64,000 nt of DNA from Skeletonema tropicum (GCA_037178625.1 CM074144.1:1674001-1738000), one strand, 5' to 3'. Shown: positions 10,579 through 21,104, counted from the first letter of the stretch. Notes: generated by a model from the sequence alone, not told the origin. Translations and numbers: made by a program.

Positions 10579-10794
10579 TTCGAGCCCCGAGTCAGGTACT
10601 CTACCTCCGCGCACGTAAGAGCCAGAGTAGTAAGAGCCATCAGTAGCCAGCCAGTAGCCTGTGGTCTGATGGGGGGATGGTGATAATATTGAACACCAGG
10701 GGCAACATTAGAATGCTCCATCTAATGTAGATAACCGGTTAGAGATGACTGTCACTTGATAGTGCAGTCAGGCTTGTAATGCTTAGAAGCATAC

Positions 10795-10863
10795 GCTCAG
10801 CGAACACGAGGTTCTGGACTGCACGACAGTCATCTCGGCGCTAGCGACTTTCATTATATTGAT
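10795..10863 (+). repeat. 69-bp direct repeat, copy 2
   Basis: Second copy of the 69-bp repeat at 10465-10533, in the same orientation. It overlaps the left arm of the second hairpin. Confidence 0.85.
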
Positions 10864-10928
10864 GAATGCTTTTGCCAACTAATGTAGATAACCGGTTATC
10901 CACGTTAGTTGGCAAAAGCATTCATCAA
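10859..10928. repeat. 24-bp-arm hairpin around TAACCGGTTA
   Basis: A perfect 24-bp arm (10859-10882, starting ttgatgaatgcttttgcc) pairs with 10905-10928. The loop again centres on taaccggtta; a third ctaatgtagataaccggtta lies near 10720-10740. The structure is foldback-like and non-coding. Confidence 0.8.
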
Positions 10929-11470
10929 CACTCTTACGGCCGATTTGCGCCATGTCAATGTCATCGCCTACACAGCACCAATAACGGCGACCAATAGCTT
11001 AAATTGTACATAATACCCATCTGAATAAAAGTGCTGCGGCTTTCTGCTGCAGCTGTTGAGCTCACTCCATAAAAAATATATTTATTATTTTGCTAGTAGA
11101 TTTACATGATAATGTGACGACATCCATTTCACTCCCCCTCCATGATTCCCTTTGATAAATATAGGCGCAAACTGTTATTTATGATAGTATAAAGCTATTA
11201 TATTGTTTATTGCGTTAAGATCCATTGTTTATTGGTTGATTGTTGTGGTCACTATTTTTTTCATGTACATAACATGTAAATTGTGTACATGACATGTTGT
11301 TGGTGTTTTGGGAGCATGGGGGGGCTTTATTATTCCCTCCAAGTAGTAGAATTATTAGTTCATATCATGGTTGGTTGAGGAGAGGCGCTGGGGGGTTGTT
11401 ATTATTGTTTGTCTCTCCACATGAACACCACTAAGGTGAGGGTCAAATAGAGCAAAAAAATAGGTGACAG
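10929..11470. other. non-coding spacer
   Basis: No credible gene. An AT-rich stretch with a short acatgt repeat lies near 11262-11300 (tgtacataacatgtaaattgt). Nothing else is seen. Confidence 0.5.
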
Positions 11471-11731
11471 GTGTTGTGTTATTATTCCATCAGTGGCGCT
11501 TTGTTGATGTTCCCCTGCCACTGAGACCTCGCCATGGGTGTTATATAATGGATGCACCTTCAATTCTTGGTCGATATCATTACACATGGAGTGTAGAGTG
11601 GACACAACTACGTTGTTGGTGCCAAAAGTGCCCCAAAAATCAGTGTTGTGTTAATAATTCCATTAATGGCGCTTTTTTGATGTTACCCTGCCACCAAGAC
11701 CTCGCCATGGGTATTAGGTAATGATTGCACC
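11471..11731 (+). repeat. diverged tandem repeat, about 172-bp period
   Basis: Copy 1 (11471-11558, gtgttgtgttattattccat...gatgcacc) recurs as 11643-11731 with about 85% identity by eye. Both contain tggcgctttt, ccctgccac and gacctcgccatgggt. Similarity seems to extend into the following 60 bp, giving a unit of about 172 bp. It is non-coding. Confidence 0.7.
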
Positions 11732-12072
11732 GCCGGTTGTTGGGGGATATGATGGTTTATTGAGCGTAGAGTCGAATGCTCCGTCGACCATGGTAATGGT
11801 GTAATTAAGCGTAGTCTTAGCCATTCCCCCGCCAATGCGGGGCGCAAACGCTGACATATACCCTTTAGAACAATAACGCAAAATGTTCGAACACGGCTTG
11901 CCGATCTGGGGATGCTATGTTGAAAGATGCGGTAGGATGGGTTTCACCGTAGTAAGATCACTAACAAAATGGATGAGCAAAATTGCAAACCCTCGACACA
12001 GCCGGTAGCTCCTCAAACAACTATGTAGTAATAATTTGTTAGATGCCCCTCAACTAAATCTGTAAAAAATGC

Positions 12073-12150
12073 TAGGGTCTCTGCACATGTGCAGAGTCCC
12101 TCTGAAGAGGACTCCCACATGTGACAGAAGATCCTATGTAGGGTGGGGCC
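12073..12150. repeat. dispersed repeat with ctctgcac/gtgcagag palindrome
   Basis: The sequence tctctgcacatgtgcagag, then tccctctgaagaggactccc, then atgtgacagaagat-cctatgtag recurs at 46921-47010 with few differences. Each copy lies near the start of an LRR gene or pseudogene, on opposite strands. It may be the end of a transposable element. Confidence 0.7.
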
Positions 12151-12343
12151 GCGCCCTCAAGAGGCGACATTATGATTGGGGGACATGGGCTAAAAGGGGG
12201 CTTGCGCTGGAGAGAGAGACTTACAATAGAAGCAAGAGCAAAAAGCTTTATGACACCGAACACCGAACAAACGTCGCTATCGCTCCTCCTGCTGCATTGC
12301 ACTCCTTCCCCTTCTTGACCCCGCCCCTCACTGTTAAGTCATC

Positions 12344-13860
12344 ATGTTTTACTGGTTGGGCGGTAGCTATGCTGATCGGCAAATAAGGGAACGACCGTGG
12401 GATCAGCGCAATGATCCGGTTATGGTCGGCGATCTGCCGCTCAAGCGGCATGCTTACCTCCTCCGGGTGTTGAATGCCGAAAACCCACCATCGCCAACAC
12501 AACGTACCTAATTGGCGACATCCAAACTACTATAAGGCAAGACAACTAGAAAATTTTCAAGTCCTTTTGCACCTTGAGGGACAGAAAACGGATGCGGTGG
12601 TTATTGACGGTGGAGGCAATCGTCGAAGTATTGTTCCCTTCCATGAGGAAATTCGTGCCAATTGGGAGCAATTCACGAGAGTGCAAGCGACTAATCGACT
12701 GGAATCCTTCAAATTGAAGAACGTGAAGCTCCCTCCTGCCCCATTCTTTCGCAATAATATTGTACCGATTCTACAAAATGATACCCTCGTGAATCTCGAT
12801 CTGATTGGATGTAATATGGGAGTGAATATGTTTCAGGGTGTTGCTGAGATATTGAACAAATGTCCAACTCTGATAACATTTTGTCTCGCAAAGAATAATT
12901 TCGAGAACGTGGAAGATGCAAAAGCGCTATCATCAGCGATTTTGAAACACAAGGGGCTCTTCTTTGTTGATCTATCCGATTGCGGGCTGGGAGAGAGTGA
13001 CGATATTCTTTCTCTACTCCTCAAAGGATGCAAAAAGTTGAACGGGCTTGACCTGAGTTGGAATGGCTTTAGTTCAGGAAGTTTGACACTCATTGCTAAA
13101 TTCTTTCTCTCCAGTCATAAAAAAGCTATCACCACGCTCGGTCTACGAGGGTGTGACTTTGATGATAAAAGTATCACTTTATTCAACAAGGCGCTGGAGA
13201 AGAAAGAGAGCACCTTGGAGCAACTCTCCCTCGCTAAGTCCAAAATGACTCTCTCTACGGACATCCAGCGCAGTTTTGTGCTCAATAATAGACTTCTACA
13301 CATCGACCTATCTGGGAATACACTTGGAAAAATTGGAGCAAAATACATCACCAAGCATCTGAAAAAGAATCCTCCTCTTTCGATCCTCAGCTTGAAAGAA
13401 TGTGACTTACCGAATAAGAGCGCTGAAGGTATATGTAAAGCATTGAAGCGCAATACCCATTTTGCCCATTTCTATCTCGACGACAACCACTTCAATGACG
13501 GATCAGTACCTTTCTTTGCAGATGCGTTGAGAAACAATAGCACGCTTTTATCCTTGCACATGAGCGGCAACAAAATCAAGGTAAAGAGCGGGAGGAAAGA
13601 ACTCATCAACCGTGCCCTCTGCAATCCTGACAGTCTTCAGAGCATTGTTGCATCCAACCACACGTGTCTCGTGACGTTGAACAGTAGGAAAAATGGAGAT
13701 CGTCATACTCACGAGGACAAGTTCAGGAAGATCAACGCGCTCGAAAATGAGGGGAAGAAGATACGATACAAGGTCATTGTTGCGCTCTTCACCTTGAAGA
13801 CGATCAAGTACAATCCTCGTGACTTCCAGCACATTCCTTTGGAGCTTATCCTTCATATCT
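12344..13860 (+). pseudogene. LRR-family gene, frameshifted and 3'-truncated
   Basis: A frame starting at the ATG at 12344 (MFYWLGGSYADRQIR...) is coding-like to about 12490 (GDLPLKRHAYLLRVLNAENPP), then shifts to the frame beginning HRQHNVPNWRHPNYY and continues open. Ribonuclease-inhibitor-like LRRs occupy most of the rest (LDLIGCNM, VDLSDCGLG, LDLSWNGFS, LGLRGCDFD, IDLSGNTLG, HMSGNKIKV). A conserved tail follows (SNHTCLVTLNS, KIRYKVIVALFTLKTIKYNP), stopping after DFQHIPLEL where related proteins continue. The same frame reads on into bestrophin DNA out of phase until 14114. The 1-nt shift near 12490 and the missing C-terminus indicate a pseudogene; a chimeric transcript with the bestrophin is possible. 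Confidence 0.75.
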
Positions 13861-13864
13861 GCTT

Positions 13865-14730
13865 CTCAGCCCGCCGTCAACATGTTGGGTGCCTTCTACT
13901 CTTTTGCACTTGTATTCCGCACCAACATTTGCTACGCCAGATGGTGGGAAGGCAGGCAGCTATGGGGATCAATGATTGTTTGTTCGATCCGTATTGCCCA
14001 GCAGGCCCATCTCTGGATAAAGGATCCGGCGCTAGTACACAGAGTAAGTTGTCTAGCTATCATCTTTGCCTATTGCAGCAAAGCACAGTTAAATGGGGCT
14101 GGTGTAGAAGATGAGACGGAGAATGGCGCCGAACTTATTCAGAAAGGAGTTATTTCGAAGGAAGAACTGGATATTATTTCTAGGCATAGTGGATGGCAGT
14201 CGTTCTATTGCATTAATGAAATGAGGGCCGTAATATCTTCAGGTCTTGAAGCGGATTCGATGCAAGACTATTGGAAGAACAATGCAGCTCAGAACGCAAT
14301 GGAGGAAACAATATGCAAACTTACTGACGGTATTGGAGGATGCATCAGAGTAAAAAGTACTGGCCTGCCTGTGGCATACGATGACATCTTGAAAACGACG
14401 GGCTTTATCTTCTTCGCTGCAGGGTGTTTGGCATGGGCTCCTAAAGCGGGTTGGTACAATCCTATCTTCGTGCTCATTGTTTACATCATTGTTAAGATGA
14501 TCATTGGAGTTGGCAGTAATTTGGTGAGTTATTCGAATATGATTCGCCATCATTTGCTGATAGGCTTTGTCTTGCTCACAATGGCTTCTCTCACTGCCAC
14601 ATCATATTTACAACGCTCTCAGGAAGATCCATTTGGAGATGACGAATCTAACTTGCCTCTCGGGAAGTACTGTGAAGAGATTGACAAGCAAATCAGTGCG
14701 CTTGACGAAAAAGCCGAGCCCACCGCATAG
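13865..14730 (+). CDS. bestrophin-type chloride channel, 5'-partial
   Basis: From about 13870 the frame reads SASQPAVNMLGAFYSFALVF, then RTNICYARWWEGRQLWGSM, the signature just after the first transmembrane helix of bestrophins (FRTN.sY.RfWEGR). Further conserved blocks are SGWQSFYCINEMRAVISSGL, LTDGIGGCIRVKSTGLPVAY, a long hydrophobic region (about residues 195-240) and the Ca-clasp-like EDPFGDDESNLPL near the C-terminus. The family forms anion channels; in algae some act in the thylakoid. The first 60-100 residues including helix 1 are missing, because an LRR pseudogene abuts directly upstream. The sequence tatctgcttctcag just before the homology looks like a splice acceptor, so an upstream exon may exist elsewhere. 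The stop is TAG at 14728-14730. Confidence 0.75.
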
Positions 14731-15246
14731 GTAATAGGTATGACCTTGCAGGTCCTGCTCTCCGCTACTGTAGAAACAATACCGATACCGAAGTAGACAA
14801 TTAACCCAACGCCAGCATGACCTGTAATGTCCATACACAGACAAAGTAGAATTATTGAAGTTATGATTGTTATATTACATTGACATTGCTTTCGCCATAG
14901 CCCCATGGTCTCCTGCCACGTGGTTGTTGAAGGAACCTTATTTAAATGTACATGTACATGTTTTTTCCTCAAAACTTAGCCCACGGTGTTGTTAAGCTCA
15001 AGTTGTGGATTTTCTACATAGTTCTAGAAGAAAACTGAAAAGTTCGAGTATCGTACCTTCAGAATGGCTTCTCGTGTGTCGAGCTTTTGACTGCTATGTA
15101 AAGAATTCACAAGATGTGTCGTGAGCCCCAGAGACTAATGCAGAAAAGAAGGACCGAATTCACATCTGCGAGTTACCATTATCCTTCATGTCATTTGTCG
15201 CTGCTATATCCTTCCTCGCATTCGCATTCCTACCTTTGCCTCTGGG
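14731..15246. other. non-coding spacer
   Basis: Spacer downstream of the bestrophin gene. A short tgtacatgtacatg repeat lies near 14946-14960. No supported gene. Confidence 0.5.
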
Positions 15247-15438
15247 TTTGGCTACCCAGCCGCCCGCGCCTTGGCCTTGCCTACTTATCGTCTTCTGGAA
15301 GCTCAAGATCTTCAGCTCAAGAGAGAGACTGAACTTTTGTTGGAAGTAGGGCCTTATCAAGCGGCACTCAAAAATACCGCACGGCACCTACAAGATATAA
15401 ATTCCAAAGATTTTATGTCACTTTTTATGAAGAAGTAA
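15247..15438 (+). CDS. possible terminal exon of an unknown protein
   Basis: One frame reads GYPAARALALPTYRLLEAQD then LQLKRETELLLEVGPYQA and onward to SLFMKK and a TAA at 15436-15438. The composition is coding-like: charged, amphipathic, probably coiled coil. The frame has no suitable ATG nearby, so this would be a last exon or gene fragment. The stop lies 109 bp before the carrier ATG. I do not recognise it. Confidence 0.3.
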   Translation, partial: FGYPAARALALPTYRLLEAQDLQLKRETELLLEVGPYQAALKNTARHLQDINSKDFMSLFMKK

Positions 15439-15546
15439 GAAGTTGCACGGGCAGTGGTCGATGGTCGATTGCGTCCATCCATAGATAGCCATAGCCAAGC
15501 AAACACAACAAAGCACTTATACTTACACAACACCATCAGCAAAAAC

Positions 15547-16554
15547 ATGTCAAGCGATGCATCCTGGATAGACTTCACCGCAGGCTGGATCTCCGGCGGA
15601 ATCTCCACCCTCGCCATCCAACCAGTCGACACAATTTTAACTCGCATGCAAGCGAACGCCTCCATCACCACCGTGGTGCAGCCATCAACTACTACAGTTG
15701 CCACATCCACAGCCAATAATGTCTCTACAACAGCAGCACTACGACCAACTCACATCTTTCGAGGAATGATTTCAAATTTTGGAATCACTTCGTTATGGAG
15801 GGGGAGCTCTGCGATGATTGGTGCGGTGCCTGTTCAAAATGCCGTGTTGATGACTGGATATGGCTATGGCAAACGATGGACCGAGACGAAGAATAATAAC
15901 GGCGACAGCAGTAGTAGTAATAATAATGTACTATTGGGCGTATTTATTGGAGGTACTATAGGCGGAATACTCCAATCATTTGTCATGTCCCCCATTGAAC
16001 TTATCAAGGTGTCCCAACAGGTTATTGGGAAATCTGTTTCGGAGGCGACTACCTCGGTAGTTTCGGGATTGTTACCGGGAAGCGGTAATACTACTGTCAA
16101 ATCAACGTCATCGTCTGCGTGGAGGGGATTGGGTGCAACATTATTACGTGATGGGATTCCTCATGGTGTTTGGTTTGTGAGTTATGAATTTGCCAAGGTG
16201 GAATTGACCAAGATGCGGAGTGGTGGTAGTACTACTGTTGTTATGGGAGGGGAAGAGGAATCATCATCATCAACAGAAGAGGATATAGCCATACCCATGC
16301 TAAGTGGAGCATTTGCAGCAACAGCCGCCTGGGGGGTAGGGTACCCCTTTGATTTGATCAAGACACGGATACAAGCTGGAAAAAGTACGGGAATTATTCG
16401 TACGGCGAGGGATATTGTGAGAGAATCATCGGATGGGAGGGCGTGTTATGGACTTTATAGGGGGTTTGGATTGAAATTGTTACGAAGTATTCCTGCCTCG
16501 GCGATTGGGTTTTTGGTGTATGAGACTGCTGCTAAGGCGTTGTCGAGAGGGTAA
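15547..16554 (+). CDS. mitochondrial carrier family protein (SLC25), 335 aa
   Basis: The frame opens at 15454, but the ATG at 15547 (aaaaacATGTC) begins directly before the first carrier repeat (SSDASWIDFTAGWISGGIST). Three signature motifs are present: QPVDTILTRMQ (about residues 24-34), SPIELIKVSQQ (about 150) and YPFDLIKTRIQAG (about 270), each followed by the usual W/YRG pattern (FRGMISNFGITSLWRG, WRGLGATLLRDG, YGLYRGFGLKLLRS). Low-complexity T/S inserts separate repeat 1 from the rest. Such proteins exchange metabolites across the inner mitochondrial membrane; the substrate is undetermined, though the layout resembles the amino-acid or acylcarnitine branch. Its 3' end is duplicated at 19226-19345. 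Confidence 0.9.
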   Translation: MSSDASWIDFTAGWISGGISTLAIQPVDTILTRMQANASITTVVQPSTTTVATSTANNVSTTAALRPTHIFRGMISNFGITSLWRGSSAMIGAVPVQNAVLMTGYGYGKRWTETKNNNGDSSSSNNNVLLGVFIGGTIGGILQSFVMSPIELIKVSQQVIGKSVSEATTSVVSGLLPGSGNTTVKSTSSSAWRGLGATLLRDGIPHGVWFVSYEFAKVELTKMRSGGSTTVVMGGEEESSSSTEEDIAIPMLSGAFAATAAWGVGYPFDLIKTRIQAGKSTGIIRTARDIVRESSDGRACYGLYRGFGLKLLRSIPASAIGFLVYETAAKALSRG

Positions 16555-16786
16555 TTTTCTTCGTTGATGTTTGAGGAAAATGTGTGAGGAGTGAGGAGGA
16601 GGGTTTCTTGTTTTTCTACTTAAATGAATCGGGGTTGGGTTTGCATATTAATCTCTAGCAATTGCGCTTTTATATTACAAAAAAGTCATACTTCAAGCAA
16701 AAATTTTCTATCATTACAATCTATCTTTTATCATACATCTCATCACTAGCCCAAGTCACTGCTGTAAGCAGTCTATGATGGTATCT

Positions 16787-18190
16787 CTATTCCGCTTCAA
16801 TTATAATCTCATCAACGAAGAGGCCAGCATTGATCTCGTCCGCCGCATCGATTCGAAGACGTACTTGCAGCTCATCAATCGCCACGGCATCAAAATGATA
16901 CACTACAGTAGCCCATTCATCATTTTGGAGCTCAAATGACGCCCTCCAGCACTTTTGACCAATCTGATCATTATTTCCCCTGAATTCTATGCAGAAATCA
17001 TCGCCCTGTTCCATCTGAGTGGCTCGTACAGTTACTGTAATCCTGAAGAAGTGTGCTCCATCATCAGAGACGAATTTGTGGGATTGAAATGTTGATTTTC
17101 CTCCTGCTCCACCTCCAATGAGTACTACACCTTCCTTTGATTCTGCAACCGGGTAGTGCCTAGCATCATTTCCGACGTGATCAAAGGCGGCTCCATATCC
17201 AGAAGTGAACCCCTCACTCAGCACTTTCGTCCATGTACCTGTGCTTACATCACTGTCGAGAACAGGCACATCATCACAGTGCAAGCCGTGATCACTCTTG
17301 GAGTATCGACACACCGTTTTTCGGATCCATTCATATTGACTTGACACCCTTGCATATACACCAGGATATTCTGCCATCGCACAGCCAAAGCCCCATGACA
17401 CCACTCCAACCTGAATGTCATCAGCTCCATTAGGATTGGAGCCCCGAATCACGAGAGGTCCCCCTGAATCTCCTTGACAGGAGTCTTCACCACCCCCTTC
17501 TTCTCTGGCGCACAACATGTTGTCGGTAACACCTCCTGATTCTTCGTAGGATCCATACGGTCCATCGCTTGCCTTGCATTCTTCATTGCTCACAACATTG
17601 ACTTCCACTTCCTGCAAATGTTCGGGCATTTCCTGCTCTTCCTCATCAATGTCAGTATCTCCCCACCCAACTACAGTCACCGGATCACCAACTTCAGGAA
17701 CACTCGCGTCATCGTTGACTTGAACCATCTTGACATCCACAGTCACACTATCCTTCAAGAACAATAACATAAAGTCATTATCGGTAGTAGCATCATCATA
17801 ATCCGGATGAGGAATCTCCGTTTCAACATCAATCGTTTCTCCATCCTCATCAGTCAACCCATGCCGTCCGACAGTTACTTGATACTGGCCACCTTGACAG
17901 TGTGCTGCAGACAGTACGACGTCACGAGCAATCATTGATCCGCCGCAAAAGTGTCCCCAATCATCGTTAAGGGAGACGGCGTAGGAATAGCGATCTTCGG
18001 TTGCTTCATCTCCACCGATGATTTTGTGGTGGCGAAGATCACGTTGATGTTGGCGTTGTTTCGGGTGCTGGATGAAGTTGTTTTGGACACGATCGATCTT
18101 ATTGTAGGTGGTGCTAGCACCGCGGATGGAGGCGGAAGTGGGTGCAGCAGCAGCGAGGAGAGATAGGAGAGCGATTGCTTTGCAAGTCAT
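16787..18190 (-). CDS. secreted trypsin-like serine protease with C-terminal domain, copy 1, 467 aa
   Basis: The frame extends to 18322, but the ATG at 18190 starts a clean signal peptide (MTCKAIALLSLLAAAAPTSA). A propeptide of about 37 residues ends at KIIGGDEA, the usual zymogen cleavage site. The S1A catalytic triad is complete: His97 (LSAAHC), Asp139 (DNDFMLL) and Ser242 (SCQGDSGGP). An Asp six residues before the serine predicts trypsin-type Lys/Arg specificity. After the protease domain (ending near YARVSSQYEWIR) comes a domain of about 150 residues (WTKVLSEGFTSGYGAAFDHV to LFVDEIIIEAE) that I do not recognise; it looks beta-rich, perhaps binding glycans or the cell surface. Copies 2 and 3 are close paralogues. 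A palindrome lies about 95 bp upstream of the ATG. Confidence 0.9.
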   Translation of the reverse strand: MTCKAIALLSLLAAAAPTSASIRGASTTYNKIDRVQNNFIQHPKQRQHQRDLRHHKIIGGDEATEDRYSYAVSLNDDWGHFCGGSMIARDVVLSAAHCQGGQYQVTVGRHGLTDEDGETIDVETEIPHPDYDDATTDNDFMLLFLKDSVTVDVKMVQVNDDASVPEVGDPVTVVGWGDTDIDEEEQEMPEHLQEVEVNVVSNEECKASDGPYGSYEESGGVTDNMLCAREEGGGEDSCQGDSGGPLVIRGSNPNGADDIQVGVVSWGFGCAMAEYPGVYARVSSQYEWIRKTVCRYSKSDHGLHCDDVPVLDSDVSTGTWTKVLSEGFTSGYGAAFDHVGNDARHYPVAESKEGVVLIGGGAGGKSTFQSHKFVSDDGAHFFRITVTVRATQMEQGDDFCIEFRGNNDQIGQKCWRASFELQNDEWATVVYHFDAVAIDELQVRLRIDAADEINAGLFVDEIIIEAE

Positions 18191-18282
18191 TGTGTAAGAA
18201 GAGCAAGTTGTTGTGAAATGGTAGTGATAGCAATTGTAATGATGTTGTTGCATTCGATTGCCAATGTAATTTATGAACTGCC

Positions 18283-18325
18283 GATGGGATCGATCGGCTG
18301 ACTTCTTTGTCCGACCGATCACACA
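18283..18325. promoter_or_regulatory. palindromic element upstream of protease copy 1
   Basis: gatgggatcgatcgg is followed about 13 bp later by ccgaccgatc, an interrupted palindrome. Equivalent elements lie upstream of copies 2 (21062-21104) and 3 (31843-31880). Conservation at the same place in three paralogues suggests either a shared regulatory site or simply co-duplication. Confidence 0.45.
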
Positions 18326-18359
18326 ATAGCTAGAGGGTAGGGTCGATTAGCTTGGTTGC

Positions 18360-19225
18360 TCTTGCTTGTAAGCAACTTTCACTTGATGGGAGTGAAGAAG
18401 TGTGATCAGTACCCGAGTCGAGTCAATGTGAATACTGATTCCTTCGTTAATGAACTGCATGAATTCAGAGAAAGCGCTTCTCATCTTCTCAAGATCGGGC
18501 CTGGTGTCATGGATTTTGTCATGTAAGTGTTTCGGATTGTCTCGGAGTCTGTCTCAGATGGTTCGGAGTCTGTCTCAGATTGTCTCGGAGTCTCTGGAGC
18601 TGGAGTGAATGGAGCGAATATTGTAGCGAGTAGCGAGTTGATGTTGTTGCATCATATTATCATATCATATCACTTAGGAAATTAGGTAAATGTTGCATTA
18701 TCGCTATATACCTCTAGACATCATTGAACCAACAATTGGAGTCTTCATACGCCGAGGGCAGAACCAAACAGCGTCGCAGTCGGAACCACGGGAGAGGGTT
18801 GTCTCTCCTAACCACAGCTCATTAAAGTATAAAGAGCCCGGGATATATTGATGTGAATGTCAATATAAGCCTGAATACAGGCGAGATATACAAATACAAA
18901 TATTTGCACGAGAGTATAAGCATATACCCATCTCTATCCGTGGTTGTCGTGACCGCGTCGAAGTGGTGTCTGAGTCTGAGCCCGCTGGCGATGTATCAAG
19001 AAGGAATCACTGCTGCTTTCACAGAAAGCAGCCAATAAGCCTGATGCTCACCAGCAGCTGTTTCGAGATCATCGAGATTGATTTCCATCAAATATTTAGA
19101 CAGACATAAGTTGACCACACGACTGATCTTGTGACTTCTTTCACTTGATAGACATCTCATAAAATAAGTCTTCCAGCTCTGCATCAATGTCTTGCTTGCA
19201 TTCACCCTTTGAGAATCAGCGGTTG
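18360..19225. other. non-coding spacer with short cggagtctgtctcagat repeats
   Basis: Repeats of tcggagtctgtctcaga occur at about 18538-18595. The frames at 18853-19038 and 18996-19205 cannot be supported. No gene. Confidence 0.5.
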
Positions 19226-19345
19226 GGAGGGCGTGTATTGGACTTTATCGAGGGTTTGGATTGAAGGTATTGAGGAGTATTCCTGCTTCGGCGATTGGGT
19301 TTTTGGTGTATGAGACTGCTGCTAAGGCGTTGTCGAGAGTGTAAT
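19226..19345 (+). pseudogene. duplicated 3' end of the mitochondrial carrier gene
   Basis: The sequence gggagggcgtgt-attggactttat...aaggcgttgtcgagagtgtaattttcttcg matches 16436-16562, the last 40 or so codons and stop of the carrier gene, with scattered changes. The rest of the carrier is absent. It marks the left end of the duplication that also carried protease copy 2. Confidence 0.85.
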
Positions 19346-19563
19346 TTTCTTCGGTGGATGTTTAAGGTGGAGGTGTGTTACGTGAGGAATGTTTCATTTA
19401 CACAAAAGCCATTGGAACTAGAGGGATTGCATTAATCTATATTACAAAAACGTCGTATTTCAAGAAAAAGTTCTATCATTACAATTACAATCTATCTTTT
19501 ACTTATCATATTTCATCTAGCTCTAGCCAAGCCAAGTTACCGCTGTATGCAAGCAGTCTATCT

Positions 19564-20969
19564 CTATTCCGCTTCAATTATAATCTCATCAACAAAGAGG
19601 CCAGCATTGATCTCGTCCGCCGCATCGATTCGAAGACGTACTTGCAGCTCATCAATCGCCACGGCATCAAAATGATAGACTACGGTAGCCCACTCATCAT
19701 TTTGGAGCTCAAATGACGCCCTCCAGCACTTTTGACCAATCTGATCATTATTTCCCCTGAATTCTATGCAGAAATCATCGCCCTGCTCCATCTGAGTGGC
19801 TCGTACAGTTACTGTAATCCTGAAGAAGTGTGCTCCATCATCAGAGACAAATTTGTGGGATTGAAAGGTTGACTTCCCTCCTGCTCCACCTCCAATGAGT
19901 ACTACACCTTCCTTTGATTCTGCAACCGGGTAGTGCCTAGCATCATTTCCGACGTGATCAAAGGCGGCTCCATATCCAGAAGTGAACCCCTCACTCAGCA
20001 CTTTCGTCCATGCGCCTGTACTAATATCGCTTTCGAGAACAGGCACATCATCACAGTTCAAGCCGTGATCACTCTTGGAGTATCGACACACCGTTTTTCG
20101 GATCCATTCATACTGACTTGACACCCTTGCATATACACCGGGGTATTCAGCCATCGCACAGCCAAAGCCCCATGACACCACTCCAACCTGAATGTCATCA
20201 GCTCCATTAGGATCTGTGCCCCTAATCACGAGAGGTCCCCCTGAATCTCCTTGACAGGAGTCTTCACCGCCCCCTTCTTCTCTGGCACACAACATGTTGT
20301 CGGTAACACCTCCTGATTCTTCGTAGCTTCCATACGGTCCATCGCTTGCCTTGCATTCTTCATTGCTCACAACATTGACTTCCACCTCCTGCAAATGTTC
20401 GGGCATTTCCTGCTCTTCCTCATCAATGTCAGTATCTCCCCACCCAACAACAGTCACTGGATCACCAACTTCAGGAACACTCGCGTCATCGTTGACATTA
20501 ACCATCTTGACGTTCACAGTCACACTATCCTTCAAGAACAATAACATAAAATCATTATCGGTAGTAGCATCATCATAATCCGGATGAGGAATCTCCGTTT
20601 CGACATCAATCGTTTCTCCATCCTCATCAGTCAACCCATGCCGTCCGACAGTGACTTGATACTGGCCACCTTGACAGTGTGCCGCAGATAGTACGACGTC
20701 ACGAGCAATCATTGACCCGCCGCAAAAGTGTCCCCAATCATCATTAAGGGAGACGGCGTAGGAATAGCGATCTTCGGTTGCTTCATCTCCACCGATGATT
20801 TTGTGGTGACGAAGATCACGTTGATGTTGGCGTTGTTTCGGGTGTTGGATGATGTTTCTTTGGACACGATCGAGCTTGTTGTAGGTGGTGCTGGCACCGG
20901 GATGGAGGCGGAAGTGGGTGCAGCAGCAGCGAGGAGAGATAGGAGAGCGATTGCTTTGCAAGTCATTGT
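19564..20969 (-). pseudogene. trypsin-like protease, copy 2, frameshifted after the signal peptide
   Basis: The protease and C-terminal domains are almost identical to copy 1, with the triad (LSAAHC, DNDFMLL, GDSGGP) intact. The signal peptide (MTCKAIALLSLLAAAAPTSA from the ATG at 20969) lies in a different frame. At 20898-20901 the minus strand reads ATCCCGGTGCC where copy 1 has ATCCGCGGTGC, one base shorter. The signal-peptide frame therefore runs into an out-of-phase sequence and the catalytic domain loses its secretion signal. The only in-phase start (21045) gives a basic leader without signal character. It is probably a young pseudogene; the rest shows no other lesion. Confidence 0.8.
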
Positions 20970-21061
20970 GTAAGAAGAACAAGTTGTTGTGAGATGGTAG
21001 TGATAGCAACTGAAATGATGTTGTTGCATTTGATTGCCAATACAATTTATGAGGAGCTGCC

Positions 21062-21104
21062 GATGGGATCGATCGGCTGACTTCTTTGTCCGACCGATCC
21101 CATC
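21062..21104. promoter_or_regulatory. palindromic element upstream of protease copy 2
   Basis: gatgggatcgatcgg (21062-21076) and ccgaccgatcccatc (21090-21104) form a 15-bp-arm inverted repeat with a 13-bp spacer. It lies about 95 bp upstream of the copy 2 signal-peptide ATG. Confidence 0.5.

Noticed and set aside
10450..10600. tRNA-like motifs (agctcagcgaacacgagg and gttcgagcccc)
   Set aside because: The two boxes are over 100 bp apart and the intervening hairpins do not leave a consistent cloverleaf.
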